Shown here in pieces: positions 54,038 through 63,839 of a DNA stretch of 64,000 bases. This DNA is from Caballeronia sordidicola (lineage in GTDB: Bacteria; Pseudomonadota; Gammaproteobacteria; Burkholderiales; Burkholderiaceae): contig NZ_FCOC02000003.1 in the NCBI RefSeq assembly GCF_001544455.2, positions 186,001 through 250,000 of the forward strand, read 5' to 3'. Positions within the stretch are counted from its first letter, which is position 1. Every line of letters starts with the position of its first letter. Position numbers and translations under genes: made by a program. A model generated the notes under the pieces. The model saw only the letters and a program-made list of their open reading frames with translations, was not told the DNA's origin and did not search any database.

Positions 54038-55311
54038 TGACCCAAGCCCTGCTAGGCTGCATTGCCGACGACTTCACCGGTGCGACCGACCTTGCCAACA
54101 TGCTCGTGCGCGGCGGCATGCGCGCGGTGCAGACCATAGGCGTGCCGCAGACGGATACGGCAATCGAAGCCGATGCGCTGATCGTCGCCTTGAAGTCACG
54201 CACAATTTCCGCAGCGGACGCAATCGCGCAGTCGCTGGCCGCGCTCGAATGGCTGCGCGCGCAAGGTTGCCGGCAGTTCCTGTTCAAGTACTGCTCCACT
54301 TTCGATTCCACCGCTGACGGCAACATAGGTCCGGTCGCGGATGCATTGCTCGATGCACTCGGTGACGACTTCACAATCGCATGTCCCGCGTTTCCTGAGA
54401 ATGGGCGCACGATTTATCGCGGATATTTGTTTGTCGGCGATGTGCTGTTGAACGAGTCCGGTATGCAGAATCATCCGCTCACACCAATGACCGACGCGAA
54501 TCTCGTGCGCGTGTTGCAGCAGCAGACAAAATCGAAGGTCGGACTCGTAGCGTATGACGTGATTGCGAAAGGCGCGCAAGCCGTGCGCGAAAAGATCGCG
54601 GCATTGAAGCGCGATGGCGTGCGGCTTGCCATCGCCGATGCCATTTCCGATGCTGATCTTCATGTGCTCGGCGAAGCGTGTTCGGAACTGAAACTGATCA
54701 CGGGAGGGTCGGGCATTGCGCTTGGCTTGCCGCGCAATTTCCGCGCGACGAATGGTTTGGCCGAGGCAGAACACGCAGCCGGTTTGCCGAAGATGGAAGG
54801 ACGATCGGTCGTGCTGGCAGGCAGTGCATCGAAGGCGACCAACGAACAGGTCGCATTGTGGCGCGAGACAAAGCCGGGCTTTCGCATCGATCCGCTCGCG
54901 CTTTCGCGCGGCGAGCCTGTTGTAGAACAGGCGCTCGCATTTGCAGCGGAGCATTCCCCACAACCCGTGCTGATCTATGCCACGTCGACGCCCGACGAAG
55001 TGAAGGCCGTGCAGAAGGAACTCGGCGTAGAAAAAGCGGGGCATCTGGTCGAGCAGGCGTTGGCATCGATCGCATGGAAGCTGCGCGATGCCGGCGTGCG
55101 CAAGTTCGTGGTTGCGGGTGGCGAGACCTCGGGCGCCGTGGTGCAGGCGCTGGGCGTGAAGTCGTTGCGCATTGGCGCACAGATCGATCCGGGCGTGCCC
55201 GCGACGCAATCCATTGGCGATGAACCCGTTGGTCTTGCATTGAAGTCCGGCAATTTCGGCGCGAAGGATTTCTTCGCGAAAGCGTTGAAGGCGCTGGACG
55301 GAGCGGCCTGA
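54034..55311 (+). CDS. otnK: 3-oxo-tetronate kinase (DUF1537)
   Basis: A 425-residue four-carbon acid sugar kinase: N-terminal LLGCIADDFTGATDLANML, FKYCSTFDSTADGNIGPVADAL, and C-terminal nucleotide-binding KFVVAGGETSGAVVQALG. OtnK phosphorylates 3-oxo-tetronate at C4. Coupled to ltnD and followed after two bases by otnC. Confidence 0.93.
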   Translation: MMTQALLGCIADDFTGATDLANMLVRGGMRAVQTIGVPQTDTAIEADALIVALKSRTISAADAIAQSLAALEWLRAQGCRQFLFKYCSTFDSTADGNIGPVADALLDALGDDFTIACPAFPENGRTIYRGYLFVGDVLLNESGMQNHPLTPMTDANLVRVLQQQTKSKVGLVAYDVIAKGAQAVREKIAALKRDGVRLAIADAISDADLHVLGEACSELKLITGGSGIALGLPRNFRATNGLAEAEHAAGLPKMEGRSVVLAGSASKATNEQVALWRETKPGFRIDPLALSRGEPVVEQALAFAAEHSPQPVLIYATSTPDEVKAVQKELGVEKAGHLVEQALASIAWKLRDAGVRKFVVAGGETSGAVVQALGVKSLRIGAQIDPGVPATQSIGDEPVGLALKSGNFGAKDFFAKALKALDGAA

Positions 55312-55313
55312 TC

Positions 55314-55967
55314 GTGACGACTACCGAAACCCGCATCCGCGAAGAAATCTGCACGACAGGCGCAAGCCTCTATGAACGCCGGTACACGGTTGGCAGCGCA
55401 GGCAACATCAGCGCACGCATTGACGACGGCTGGCTCATCACGCCCACCGATGCATGCTTGGGGCGGCTCGATCCGGCCGATATCTCCAAGGTCGATAGCG
55501 CGGGCAATCATGTGTCGGGCGGCAAGCCCTCCAAGACGCTGGCCTTGCATCGACGGATCTATGAGAACAACAGCGAAACGCACGGCGTGGTTCACACGCA
55601 TTCCACACATCTCGTCGCGTTGACTCTTGCGGGCGTGTGGCGCAAGGAGGACGTGCTGCCGCCCATTACGCCGTACTACGTAATGAAGGTCGGTCATGTG
55701 CCGCTGATTGCATACCGGCGCCCAGGAGACCCTGCCGTCGCCGAAGAAGTCGCGGCGCTTGCATCGAAGGTGCGCGGCGTGCTGCTGGAACGGCTTGGGC
55801 CGGTGGTATGGGAAAAATCGGTGAGCCATGCGTCCTACGCGCTGGAAGAACTGGAGGAAACCGCGCGGCTCTGGATGCTGGCGCTTTCGACCGATGCACC
55901 GCTTCCCGAGCCGCTCGCAGAAGCGGCTATCGAGGACTTGCGCAAGACCTTCAACGCGCGATGGTAG
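55314..55967 (+). CDS. otnC: 3-oxo-tetronate 4-phosphate decarboxylase
   Basis: A 217-residue class II aldolase-family enzyme: GSAGNISARIDDGWLITPTDA, metal-binding histidines in HGVVHTHSTHLVALT, and acidic residues downstream. OtnC decarboxylates 3-oxo-tetronate 4-phosphate to dihydroxyacetone phosphate. GTG at 55314 gives the start directly after otnK. Confidence 0.9.
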   Translation: MTTTETRIREEICTTGASLYERRYTVGSAGNISARIDDGWLITPTDACLGRLDPADISKVDSAGNHVSGGKPSKTLALHRRIYENNSETHGVVHTHSTHLVALTLAGVWRKEDVLPPITPYYVMKVGHVPLIAYRRPGDPAVAEEVAALASKVRGVLLERLGPVVWEKSVSHASYALEELEETARLWMLALSTDAPLPEPLAEAAIEDLRKTFNARW

Positions 55968-56008
55968 CGAAGCAGGTCTGATCACCCACCTCAATCCTGG
56001 AGACAAGC

Positions 56009-57349
56009 ATGACCCCTGACCACGCCGTGCCGCCCGGCAGCGCGCGAACGCCCGTAGCTGCCCCCTACGACGAAAAAGATCTGGCGCGCACCTACAAGAA
56101 AGTCTTTTGGCGCATCGTGCCGTTCCTCATGCTATGTTATGTGGTCGCTTATCTTGACCGAGTGAATGTAGGTTTCGCCAAGCTGCAGATGTCGCAGGAT
56201 CTCGGGTTCAGCGAAACGGTGTTCGGTCTCGGTGCGGGCGTATTTTTTCTTGGTTATTTTCTGTTCGAACTGCCAAGCAATATTCTCATGCACAAGATCG
56301 GCGCGCGGATCTGGATTGCACGGATCATGATCACATGGGGCATCCTTTCCGCACTCTTCGTTTTCGTAAAGACGCCCACGCAATTCTATGTCCTGCGTTT
56401 TCTGCTGGGTCTCGCAGAGGCCGGTTTCTATCCGGGCGTGATCCTGTATCTGACCTACTGGTTTCCGTCGCACCGGCGCGCGAAGATTGTCGCGGTATTC
56501 ATGTCGGCTATTCCGGTCGCGGGCATCTTCGGCAATCCGCTGTCCGGCTGGATCATGCAGAGCTTTTCGGATAGCCGGCACTTCGAAGGCTGGCAGTGGA
56601 TGTTTCTCATTGAAGCGATCCCCGCGTTGCTGATCGGCGTCGCGACCATTCTTTATCTCGACAACAACATCCGCAGCGCGACTTGGTTGACGGAACCGGA
56701 AAAGCGTTTGCTGGAACACGAAATCAGCGCCCAGCCGAAACACGAAGGGGATAGCACGAAGCATTCTCTGCGCGCGCTGTTTTCCGACAACCGCATGTGG
56801 TGGATGTCGCTGATTTATTTTGCCTTCGTAACGGGTCAATACGGACTGACGTTCTGGATGCCCACCTTCATCAAGTCGACGGGCGTGACGGGCGCGTTTA
56901 ATATCGGCTTGTTAAGCGCAATTCCGTTCCTGGTTGCGATTGTCGTGATGAATGTACTCGGTCACAGTGCTGATAAGCGCCGTGAACGCCGCTGGCATTT
57001 GATTGTTCCGGCGCTTTCAGCCGCCGTTGGCTTTTCGGTTGCAGCGTCGTTCGCGGGTAACACGGCGGTATCGATTGTTGCATTGTCCGTGGCCGCCGCC
57101 GGGGTCCTGACCTGCGCGCCGCTCTTCTGGTCGCTGCCCACGGCTTTCATGTCCGGCGCGGCGGCCGCCGCCGGCATAGCGGTGATCAATTCGATTGGAA
57201 ACCTTGCTGGCTTTGCGAGCCCGTACATGATCGGGTATCTCAAGGACCTGACGCACAGCACTGCGTCGGGCATGTATGTGCTCGCCGGCATGCTGGTGAT
57301 CGGCGCCATTGCTACGTGGCTTGTGCCGGCCAAGCTCGTGAATCGCTGA
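56009..57349 (+). CDS. MFS transporter, anion:cation symporter type
   Basis: A 446-residue, 12-span MFS carrier. The ACS-type first loop (YLDRVNVGFAKLQM) and ELPSNILMHKIGARIWIARIM are clear; GLAEAGFYPGVILYLTYWFPSHRRAK is the family signature. Placed between otnC and otnI, it most likely imports threonate/erythronate-type acid sugars. Confidence 0.9.
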   Translation: MTPDHAVPPGSARTPVAAPYDEKDLARTYKKVFWRIVPFLMLCYVVAYLDRVNVGFAKLQMSQDLGFSETVFGLGAGVFFLGYFLFELPSNILMHKIGARIWIARIMITWGILSALFVFVKTPTQFYVLRFLLGLAEAGFYPGVILYLTYWFPSHRRAKIVAVFMSAIPVAGIFGNPLSGWIMQSFSDSRHFEGWQWMFLIEAIPALLIGVATILYLDNNIRSATWLTEPEKRLLEHEISAQPKHEGDSTKHSLRALFSDNRMWWMSLIYFAFVTGQYGLTFWMPTFIKSTGVTGAFNIGLLSAIPFLVAIVVMNVLGHSADKRRERRWHLIVPALSAAVGFSVAASFAGNTAVSIVALSVAAAGVLTCAPLFWSLPTAFMSGAAAAAGIAVINSIGNLAGFASPYMIGYLKDLTHSTASGMYVLAGMLVIGAIATWLVPAKLVNR

Positions 57350-57369
57350 ACTAAAAGGAGTCTATAGTC

Positions 57370-58167
57370 ATGCCTCGTTTTGCCGCCAACCTCACGATGA
57401 TGTACACCGAGCACGCGTTCCTCGACCGTTTCGCCGCCGCTGCCAAGGACGGCTTCAAGGGCGTCGAATTCCTGTTTCCGTACGACTTCGCCGCGACAGA
57501 CATCAGGACCCGTCTCGATGAAAATGGCCTCACGCAGGCCCTGTTCAATGCGCCGCCGGGTGACTGGGCTGCAGGGGAACGCGGCATTGCCTCGCTGCCT
57601 GGACGCGAGGACGAGTTTGCGCGTGCGCTCGATAAAGCCCTGGAATACACCGCTGTGCTAGGTAACAAGACGCTGCACGTGATGGCCGGCCTGATCGGTC
57701 CCGGGAAATCGCGCGAAGCGCATCGGGCGGTTTATCTGAAGAACCTGGAGCGTGCCGCAAAAGCGGCGCGTTCAGTGGGAATCACGGTGGTTATCGAGCC
57801 AATCAATACGCGCGATATTCCTGGTTTCTTCCTCAATCGGCAAGACGACGCGCAGTCGATCTGCGACGAAGTGGGCGCGCCGAATCTGCAAGTGCAATTC
57901 GATTGTTACCACTGCCAGATCGTGGAAGGCGATCTGGCAGTCAAGCTCAAACGCGACATGAAGCGGCCGAACGCTGGCATCGGTCATATTCAGATTGCAG
58001 GCGTGCCGGATCGCAACGAACCGGATGTGGGCGAACTGAATTATCCGTATCTCTTCGACCTGATTGACTCGCTGGGCTATGACGGCTGGATTGGCTGCGA
58101 GTACCGGCCGAAAGCGTCGACCTCGGCTGGCCTCGGCTGGCTTAAACCTTATCTGCAAACTGCGTGA
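57370..58167 (+). CDS. otnI: 2-oxo-tetronate isomerase
   Basis: A 265-residue xylose isomerase-like TIM barrel of the Hyi family ([63 protein letters not shown]). OtnI converts 2-oxo- to 3-oxo-tetronate, linking LtnD and DenD products to OtnK. AGGAG precedes the ATG. Its stop overlaps a possible GTG start of denD. Confidence 0.92.
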   Translation: MPRFAANLTMMYTEHAFLDRFAAAAKDGFKGVEFLFPYDFAATDIRTRLDENGLTQALFNAPPGDWAAGERGIASLPGREDEFARALDKALEYTAVLGNKTLHVMAGLIGPGKSREAHRAVYLKNLERAAKAARSVGITVVIEPINTRDIPGFFLNRQDDAQSICDEVGAPNLQVQFDCYHCQIVEGDLAVKLKRDMKRPNAGIGHIQIAGVPDRNEPDVGELNYPYLFDLIDSLGYDGWIGCEYRPKASTSAGLGWLKPYLQTA

Positions 58168-58175
58168 GTGGGATC

Positions 58176-59126
58176 ATGAACATTCTCATTACCGGCGGCG
58201 CCGGTTTTCTTGGCCAGCGACTCGCACGTGGCCTGCTTGAACGCGGCACGCTGATGGGCAAGCCAATCACCGGGCTCACGCTGCTCGACGTTGTGCGTCC
58301 GCCTGATTTGAACGACAAACGCGTGCGCGTCGAGACGGGCGATATAGCAGATCGAAGCGTGCTCGAGCGATGCATCAGCACCGGGACGCACGCGATCTTT
58401 CACCTTGCAGCCATTGTCAGCGGCCAGGCGGAAGCGGATTTCGATCTGGGCATGCGCATCAACCTGGACGCGTCGCGTTTGCTGCTCGATGTATGCCGCA
58501 CGCTCGGGCATGCGCCGCGCGTGCTGTTCACGAGCTCGGTGGCGGTGTATGGCGGCACGCTTCCGGATGTGGTTCGCGACGATACCGCGCTGAATCCGCA
58601 GTCGTCGTATGGCACGCAGAAGGCAATTGCCGAGCTGCTGCTGTGCGATTACTCTCGACGTGGTTTTGTAGACGGACGTGTGCTGCGTTTGCCCACGATC
58701 AGCGTGCGTCCGGGGCGGCCAAACGCGGCTGCGTCATCGTTCGCAAGCGGCATCATTCGCGAGCCGTTGAACGGCGAACGTGCAATCTGTCCGGTCAATG
58801 GCGACACGCGTTTGTGGCTGTTATCGCCGCAAAAGGCGATCGAATCGCTGATCGCCGGCTGTGAGCTCGATCAAGCCGCGTTAGGTCTGTGGCCCGTGGT
58901 CAACCTGCCGGGGTTGTCGGTCAGCGTGACGGAAATGGTCGCTGCGTTGAAGGACGTTGCGGGCGAAGAGGTTGCTGCGTTGATTGACTGGAAGCCCGAT
59001 CCGAAGATCGAGAAGATCGTGGGGAGCTGGCCGGGCGCATGGGACGTTTCACGCGGGAGGCAGCTGGGCTTGAGCGCGGACTCCGGTTTCGCCGATGTCA
59101 TTCGCGCCTTTAAACAAGAGTCCTAG
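58176..59126 (+). CDS. denD: D-erythronate dehydrogenase
   Basis: A 316-residue extended SDR: ILITGGAGFLGQRLARGLL (NAD site), FHLAAIVSGQAEADFDLG, catalytic SSYGTQKAIAELLL (YxxxK-type). DenD oxidises D-erythronate to 2-oxo-D-erythronate, which OtnI then isomerises. ATG at 58176 is chosen; a GTG at 58164 overlapping the otnI stop is possible. The operon thus has entry enzymes for both L-threonate and D-erythronate. Confidence 0.87.
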   Translation: MNILITGGAGFLGQRLARGLLERGTLMGKPITGLTLLDVVRPPDLNDKRVRVETGDIADRSVLERCISTGTHAIFHLAAIVSGQAEADFDLGMRINLDASRLLLDVCRTLGHAPRVLFTSSVAVYGGTLPDVVRDDTALNPQSSYGTQKAIAELLLCDYSRRGFVDGRVLRLPTISVRPGRPNAAASSFASGIIREPLNGERAICPVNGDTRLWLLSPQKAIESLIAGCELDQAALGLWPVVNLPGLSVSVTEMVAALKDVAGEEVAALIDWKPDPKIEKIVGSWPGAWDVSRGRQLGLSADSGFADVIRAFKQES

Positions 59127-59131
59127 TGGAC

Positions 59132-59164
59132 GCCGGGGCTTGCACATGACGCGTGACCCCCGGC
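59132..59164. terminator. Possible terminator hairpin between convergent genes
   Basis: GCCGGGG pairs with CCCCGGC across a 19-base loop, between denD and the SDR gene. There is no T run, so it is only a weak candidate. Confidence 0.35.
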
Positions 59165-59171
59165 ACCCGCA

Positions 59172-60065
59172 TTAGAGCGCTGCCTGCTCACGCCATTTAT
59201 ATTTTTGCTGCCAGCCAAGCAGCCGCTTCAACTTTTCGTTGCTGAGCAGCGTCTCGAACTCGCCCATCTGCTTTTTCACCGGTACGCCCGGATAAAACTC
59301 GTTCAGCAATTGCGCAGTCGGCCGGTCCGATGAAACGTCGTCGGCCGCCACGTTCATGACCTCGAATCCGAGCCCGTCTTTTTCAATGCCGAGCCGGCAT
59401 GCCGTCGCCAGATCGCGGCCATCGATATAACTCCATGCAATGCGCTTGCGCAGACCCGGATCTTTCAGCCACGCGGGGAATTTCTGATAGTCGACAGGAT
59501 CCAGTACGTTGCCAATCCGGAAGCAATAAATATCCGCGCCCGTGCGCGCGTGAAATGCTTTTGCGGTGACTTCGTTGATCACCTTGGACATGGCGTAGCT
59601 GTCCATTGGGTCGACCGGATATTCTTCGTCGAGAGGGAAATATTCGGGATTGCGGTGCCGATGCGCGAACACCACGCCATATGTTGTCTCACTCGAAGCG
59701 ACGATCACCTTCTTGATACCAAGCTTGGATGCCGCGTCGAGCACGTTATAGGTCGCCATCACGTTGATGCGAAAGACCTCATTGTCGGGTGTGATCAGGA
59801 TGCGCGGAATAGCCGCGAAATGGACGATTGCGTCGATAGGCTTGGGCTCGATATCGTCTTCGAACTCCTTGAGCACGGTCGTCGACGCCAACGCGTTGAA
59901 CACTTGGCCTGCATCGGTCAGGTCGGTAATCAATGTGCGTGCGATGGGCTTGGCCATTGGCACGCGGTCGAGATTCAATACTTCGTAGCCATGCGCCACG
60001 AGATCTTCAACGACCCATTTGCCGGCCAGTCCACTGCCGCCGGTCACTATTACTTGCTTCGTCAT
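59172..60065 (-). CDS. NAD-dependent epimerase/dehydratase-family SDR
   Basis: A 297-residue extended SDR: QVIVTGGSGLAGKWVVEDLVAHGY (NAD site), IVHFAAIPRILITPDNEVFRINVMATYNVLDAA, catalytic SYAMSKVINE (YxxxK). Closest in type to sugar or sugar-acid epimerases/dehydrogenases. It is convergent with denD and divergent from a sugar ABC transporter, with which it shares a repeat-rich intergenic region, so the two may serve one substrate. Substrate unknown. Confidence 0.87.
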   Translation of the reverse strand: MTKQVIVTGGSGLAGKWVVEDLVAHGYEVLNLDRVPMAKPIARTLITDLTDAGQVFNALASTTVLKEFEDDIEPKPIDAIVHFAAIPRILITPDNEVFRINVMATYNVLDAASKLGIKKVIVASSETTYGVVFAHRHRNPEYFPLDEEYPVDPMDSYAMSKVINEVTAKAFHARTGADIYCFRIGNVLDPVDYQKFPAWLKDPGLRKRIAWSYIDGRDLATACRLGIEKDGLGFEVMNVAADDVSSDRPTAQLLNEFYPGVPVKKQMGEFETLLSNEKLKRLLGWQQKYKWREQAAL

Positions 60066-60125
60066 GTCTCGCGCTCCTGATCTGGTTTTATGACGGTTTC
60101 ATCGTGAGGAACCATGTTACAGAGG

Positions 60126-60232
60126 GCCGGGCGCCGCTTCTGTGACGAACTTCATAGTCCCCGCGAGGTCACGCATCAGGGACAACCCCGATCCACATGT
60201 ATGACGCTCGTCACAGACGCGCCGGGCGCCGC
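60126..60232. promoter_or_regulatory. Paired repeats between SDR and ABC transporter
   Basis: A perfect inverted repeat CTGTGACGA (60140-60148) / TCGTCACAG (60208-60216), plus a direct repeat GCCGGGCGCCGC at 60126-60137 and 60221-60232, lie symmetrically in the 211-base divergent promoter region. This looks like a two-site operator for a regulator controlling both genes. Confidence 0.5.
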
Positions 60233-60276
60233 CGCCTACGATCCTTCCAAACCAGAATCAGATCAAGGAGACATCG

Positions 60277-61278
60277 GTGGCCGCAATATCGTCTAAAGAA
60301 AATCCGCACCGGCAAGCGACTGGATTCGCCGGCACTTTGCGCGGCCTGCTCAAGATTCGCGAACTGAATATCTTCTCGGTATTGCTGCTGGTCGGAATCC
60401 TGATCAGTATCTTTTCGCCGTATTTCCTCACCACCAACAATTTGATGGGCGTCTTCAGGTCGTTCTCGCTGATCGCCATCATGGCAATAGGCATGATGCT
60501 CGTGATCATTACGGGCGGTATCGATTTGTCGGTGGGTTCGGTGATGGGCTTGTCGTCGCTTGTGACGGCGTTGGCGTTCCAGCATGGCGCGGGTCCGGTC
60601 CTCGCGGTGATCGCGGGACTCGTGGTCGGGCTTGCAGTTGGATGCTTCAACGGCTTGCTGATCACATGGATTCAGTTGCCGCCGTTCATTGCCACGCTGG
60701 GGACGCTGAGCATCGGGCGCGGCCTGATGTACATGATTACGAAGGGCGTGCCGGTTACGCCGGATGTTCCCGACAGTTTCACGTTCATTGGCCAGGGGTA
60801 CGTTGGCTTCGTACCGTTCCCCGTGATCATCATGATTGTCATGACCCTGTGCTTCTCCGTGCTGATGCGGCAAACGCGTTTCGGCCGGCACGTCTACGCA
60901 ACAGGCGGCAACGAAATGGCGGCGCGTCTTAGCGGCGTGCGTACGTATCGCGTCAAGTTCATTGTGTATGCGCTCTCGGGCCTTATTGCGGCCATTGCGG
61001 GCATTGTCAGCTTCTCGCGGTTTGTATCGGCGGAGCCTGCGTCGGGGTTTGGCGCCGAACTCGACGTGATCGCGGCCGCTGCCATTGGCGGCGCGAGTCT
61101 TTCCGGCGGCGCGGGCAGCGTGGAGGGCGCCATTATCGGCGCGGCGCTTGCGGGGATCATCACTAACGGTGTGGTTCTTTTGAATATCGATACTTATGCG
61201 CAGCAGGCCATTACAGGATGCGTGATCCTGCTCGCGGTCAGTATCGATATCTGGCGCGTGCGCCGAAAGGGACGTTGA
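60277..61278 (+). CDS. Sugar ABC transporter permease, CUT2 type
   Basis: A 333-residue RbsC-like permease with about ten membrane spans and the conserved VITGGIDLSVGSVMGLSSLV and GRHVYATGGNEMAARLSGV segments. GTG at 60277 follows AAGGAGA. Unlike most CUT2 operons, the permease comes first, then binding protein, then ATPase. Confidence 0.92.
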   Translation: MAAISSKENPHRQATGFAGTLRGLLKIRELNIFSVLLLVGILISIFSPYFLTTNNLMGVFRSFSLIAIMAIGMMLVIITGGIDLSVGSVMGLSSLVTALAFQHGAGPVLAVIAGLVVGLAVGCFNGLLITWIQLPPFIATLGTLSIGRGLMYMITKGVPVTPDVPDSFTFIGQGYVGFVPFPVIIMIVMTLCFSVLMRQTRFGRHVYATGGNEMAARLSGVRTYRVKFIVYALSGLIAAIAGIVSFSRFVSAEPASGFGAELDVIAAAAIGGASLSGGAGSVEGAIIGAALAGIITNGVVLLNIDTYAQQAITGCVILLAVSIDIWRVRRKGR

Positions 61279-61334
61279 GCGCCTTGCGTCCGATCTTTTG
61301 TTTCACCACTAAAAATAGACCCTTGGAGACGAAA

Positions 61335-62279
61335 ATGGATCAAGCAATTCGCAGCGCAATGAGCATTGGCGTGGCAACGGTTGCCCTTTGTATCGGCACG
61401 TTGGCGCATGCCAAGGACGCAAAGGACATCTCCGTTGCAGTTGTGCCAAAGGTGGCCGTTCCGTTCTTCGATGACTGCAACAAGGGCGCGCAGACATCTG
61501 CCGACAAGCTCGGCGTGAAATATCAATGGGTCGTGCCGCAAAACACGCAGGGGTCCACGCAGGTCAAGATCATTGAGGACCTGATTTCCAAGCACGTGGA
61601 CGGTATCGCCATTTCGGTGAATGAGCCCAAGTCGGTCGAGAGCGTCATGAAACGGGCGGAGCAAAGCGGCATCAAGGTACTGACATTCGATTCTGATTCG
61701 CCCAAGAGCGGGCGCTCTATGTATATCGGCACGAACAATGAATCGGCTGGTGCAACCATGGCCGAGACCATGGGCAAAGCGCTGGGTGGCAACGGCGAGG
61801 TCGCGATCATCACCGGACAACTGGGCGCGGTTAACCTGAACGAGCGCATTGCCGGCATCAAGAAGGGCTTGGCGAAGTACCCCGGCATCAAGATCGTGGA
61901 AACGCAGGGGACGGAAGACGACCTTGCAAAAGGTGTGTCGGTCGTCGAGACGACATTGCGCGCGCATCCGCAGTTGAAGGGCATTTTTGGCGTGAGTCAG
62001 GTTGGCGGCCCGGCGGTATCGAAGGTGCTGAACACGAAGGAGTTTGGCGCGATGAAAGGCAAGCTGGAAGTCCTCGCGTTCGACGATCTTCCCGACACAC
62101 TCAAGGCGCTCAAGGACGGCTCCATTCAAGGGATCATGGTCCAGCGGCCGGTCACCATGGGCTCGCTTGCGGTCGATCACCTGGTCGCCCAAATTCAAGG
62201 TAAGGGCGAAGCGCCCAAGGATATCGACACAGGCGTGACAGTGGTGACCAAGGACAATATTGGCAGCTACACGAAATAA
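61335..62279 (+). CDS. Sugar ABC transporter substrate-binding protein
   Basis: A 314-residue periplasmic binding protein of the ribose/LacI fold: signal peptide about 1-26, then ISVAVVPKVAVPFFDDCNKGAQTSADKLGVKY, DGIAISVNEPKSV, TFDSDSPKSGR. The ligand is probably a pentose, hexose or small polyol; it cannot be read from sequence alone. GGAGACGAAA precedes the ATG. Confidence 0.92.
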   Translation: MDQAIRSAMSIGVATVALCIGTLAHAKDAKDISVAVVPKVAVPFFDDCNKGAQTSADKLGVKYQWVVPQNTQGSTQVKIIEDLISKHVDGIAISVNEPKSVESVMKRAEQSGIKVLTFDSDSPKSGRSMYIGTNNESAGATMAETMGKALGGNGEVAIITGQLGAVNLNERIAGIKKGLAKYPGIKIVETQGTEDDLAKGVSVVETTLRAHPQLKGIFGVSQVGGPAVSKVLNTKEFGAMKGKLEVLAFDDLPDTLKALKDGSIQGIMVQRPVTMGSLAVDHLVAQIQGKGEAPKDIDTGVTVVTKDNIGSYTK

Positions 62280-62302
62280 GCAACATTACTCAAGGGAGCG
62301 TC

Positions 62303-63811
62303 ATGGCAACGCCATTCCTGGAAATGCGCGCTATTTCCAAAACCTTTCCCGGCGTGAGAGCACTGGACGGCGTGCACCTTCAAATCCGGCAAGGCGAAGT
62401 GCTCGCGCTCGCCGGGGAGAACGGCGCAGGCAAGAGCACGCTCATGAAAATCCTGACGGGCATCTATGCGCCCGATCCGGGCGGAAAGATACTGATAGAA
62501 GGCAACGAGATCGAGATGCGCGACGGCAATCACGCGCGCGCTTTGGGTATAGGCATCATTTACCAGGAACTGTCTGTCGTAGAGAATCTCAGCGTGGCGG
62601 AAAATCTTTTCCTTGCACGAGAGCCGCTCAATCGCCTGGGTTTGCTCGACCGGCCAAGCATGGAGCACGAGGCCCGCGCGATGCTCCACACCATCGAACT
62701 GGATGTCGATCCATCCACGCGTGTCAGCGAACTGAGCGTGGGGCAGCAGCAAATGGTCGAGATTGCGAAGGCGCTCGCGCATCAGTCGAAGGTCATCATC
62801 ATGGACGAACCGACTGCATCGCTCAGCCATCACGAGACACGAACGCTGCTGCGGCTGATCAAGCGGCTGCGCGAACGCAACATTGCGGTGGTCTATATCT
62901 CGCACCGGCTCGAGGAGATATTCGAACTGGCGGATTACGTAAGCGTTTTGCGCGACGGCCGTACCGTCGCTACCTCGCCCATAGCCGAGGTTACGCGTGA
63001 TTCGCTGGTTCGCATGATGGTCGATCGTGAACTGAGCGACCTGTATCCTGGCTCAACCCGTTCTCATGCAAGCACGGTTCCCGTGCTTGAGGTTCGCGAT
63101 CTGTCGCTGCGCGCGGCCAAGGGCGCCGAGGCGCGAATCAGGGATATCAACTTCACGCTGCATCGCGGAGAAATTCTCGGGGTTGCGGGGCTGGTTGGAT
63201 CGGGGCGCACGGAGATCATGGAAATGATTTTTGGCATTCGACCATGCACGGGAAGCATTGCCGTCGATGGCAAACGCCTGAGCATTCGTAATCCTCACGA
63301 TGCCATTGAGCATGGCATTGGGTTCGTGACTGAGGACCGCAAGGCTCAAGGGCTGATACTGGGAATGAGCGTGCGCGAGAACTTCAGCCTTACGCATTTG
63401 AAACGCTATTCGCCTTTTCAGTTTTTGCAACGCGCCAAGGAAGAAGAGAGCTGCAAGCAATTCGTGCGAAGTCTCGGGATCAAGACGCCGGGTACGGAGC
63501 AGAAAGTCGTCAATTTGAGCGGTGGCAATCAGCAGAAGATTGTCATTGCCAAATGGGTGGCGCGAAATCCGAAGGTGCTGATTGTCGATGAACCCACACG
63601 CGGTATCGATATCGGTGCGAAAGCGGAAGTGCATGCACTGCTGGCGCGGCTGGCCTCGCAAGGTATCGGGATCATTGTCATCTCGTCTGATCTGCTTGAA
63701 GTGCTCGCAGTCAGCGACAGGATTCTGGTGGTTCGGGAAGGACGATTGAACGGCGAGATGACGCGCGCCGAGGCCACGCAGGAACGCGTGATGGCGGCAG
63801 CCACCGCATGA
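62303..63811 (+). CDS. Sugar ABC transporter ATPase, two-domain
   Basis: A 502-residue duplicated ATPase of the RbsA/XylG type. First half: Walker [13 protein letters not shown], signature [16 protein letters not shown], Walker [11 protein letters not shown]. Second half: degenerate Walker [14 protein letters not shown], signature [14 protein letters not shown], Walker [13 protein letters not shown], as usual for CUT2 importers. AAGGGAG precedes the ATG. Confidence 0.94.
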   Translation: MATPFLEMRAISKTFPGVRALDGVHLQIRQGEVLALAGENGAGKSTLMKILTGIYAPDPGGKILIEGNEIEMRDGNHARALGIGIIYQELSVVENLSVAENLFLAREPLNRLGLLDRPSMEHEARAMLHTIELDVDPSTRVSELSVGQQQMVEIAKALAHQSKVIIMDEPTASLSHHETRTLLRLIKRLRERNIAVVYISHRLEEIFELADYVSVLRDGRTVATSPIAEVTRDSLVRMMVDRELSDLYPGSTRSHASTVPVLEVRDLSLRAAKGAEARIRDINFTLHRGEILGVAGLVGSGRTEIMEMIFGIRPCTGSIAVDGKRLSIRNPHDAIEHGIGFVTEDRKAQGLILGMSVRENFSLTHLKRYSPFQFLQRAKEEESCKQFVRSLGIKTPGTEQKVVNLSGGNQQKIVIAKWVARNPKVLIVDEPTRGIDIGAKAEVHALLARLASQGIGIIVISSDLLEVLAVSDRILVVREGRLNGEMTRAEATQERVMAAATA

Positions 63812-63839
63812 ATTTTTTCAACAAACCCAACTCAAGACC

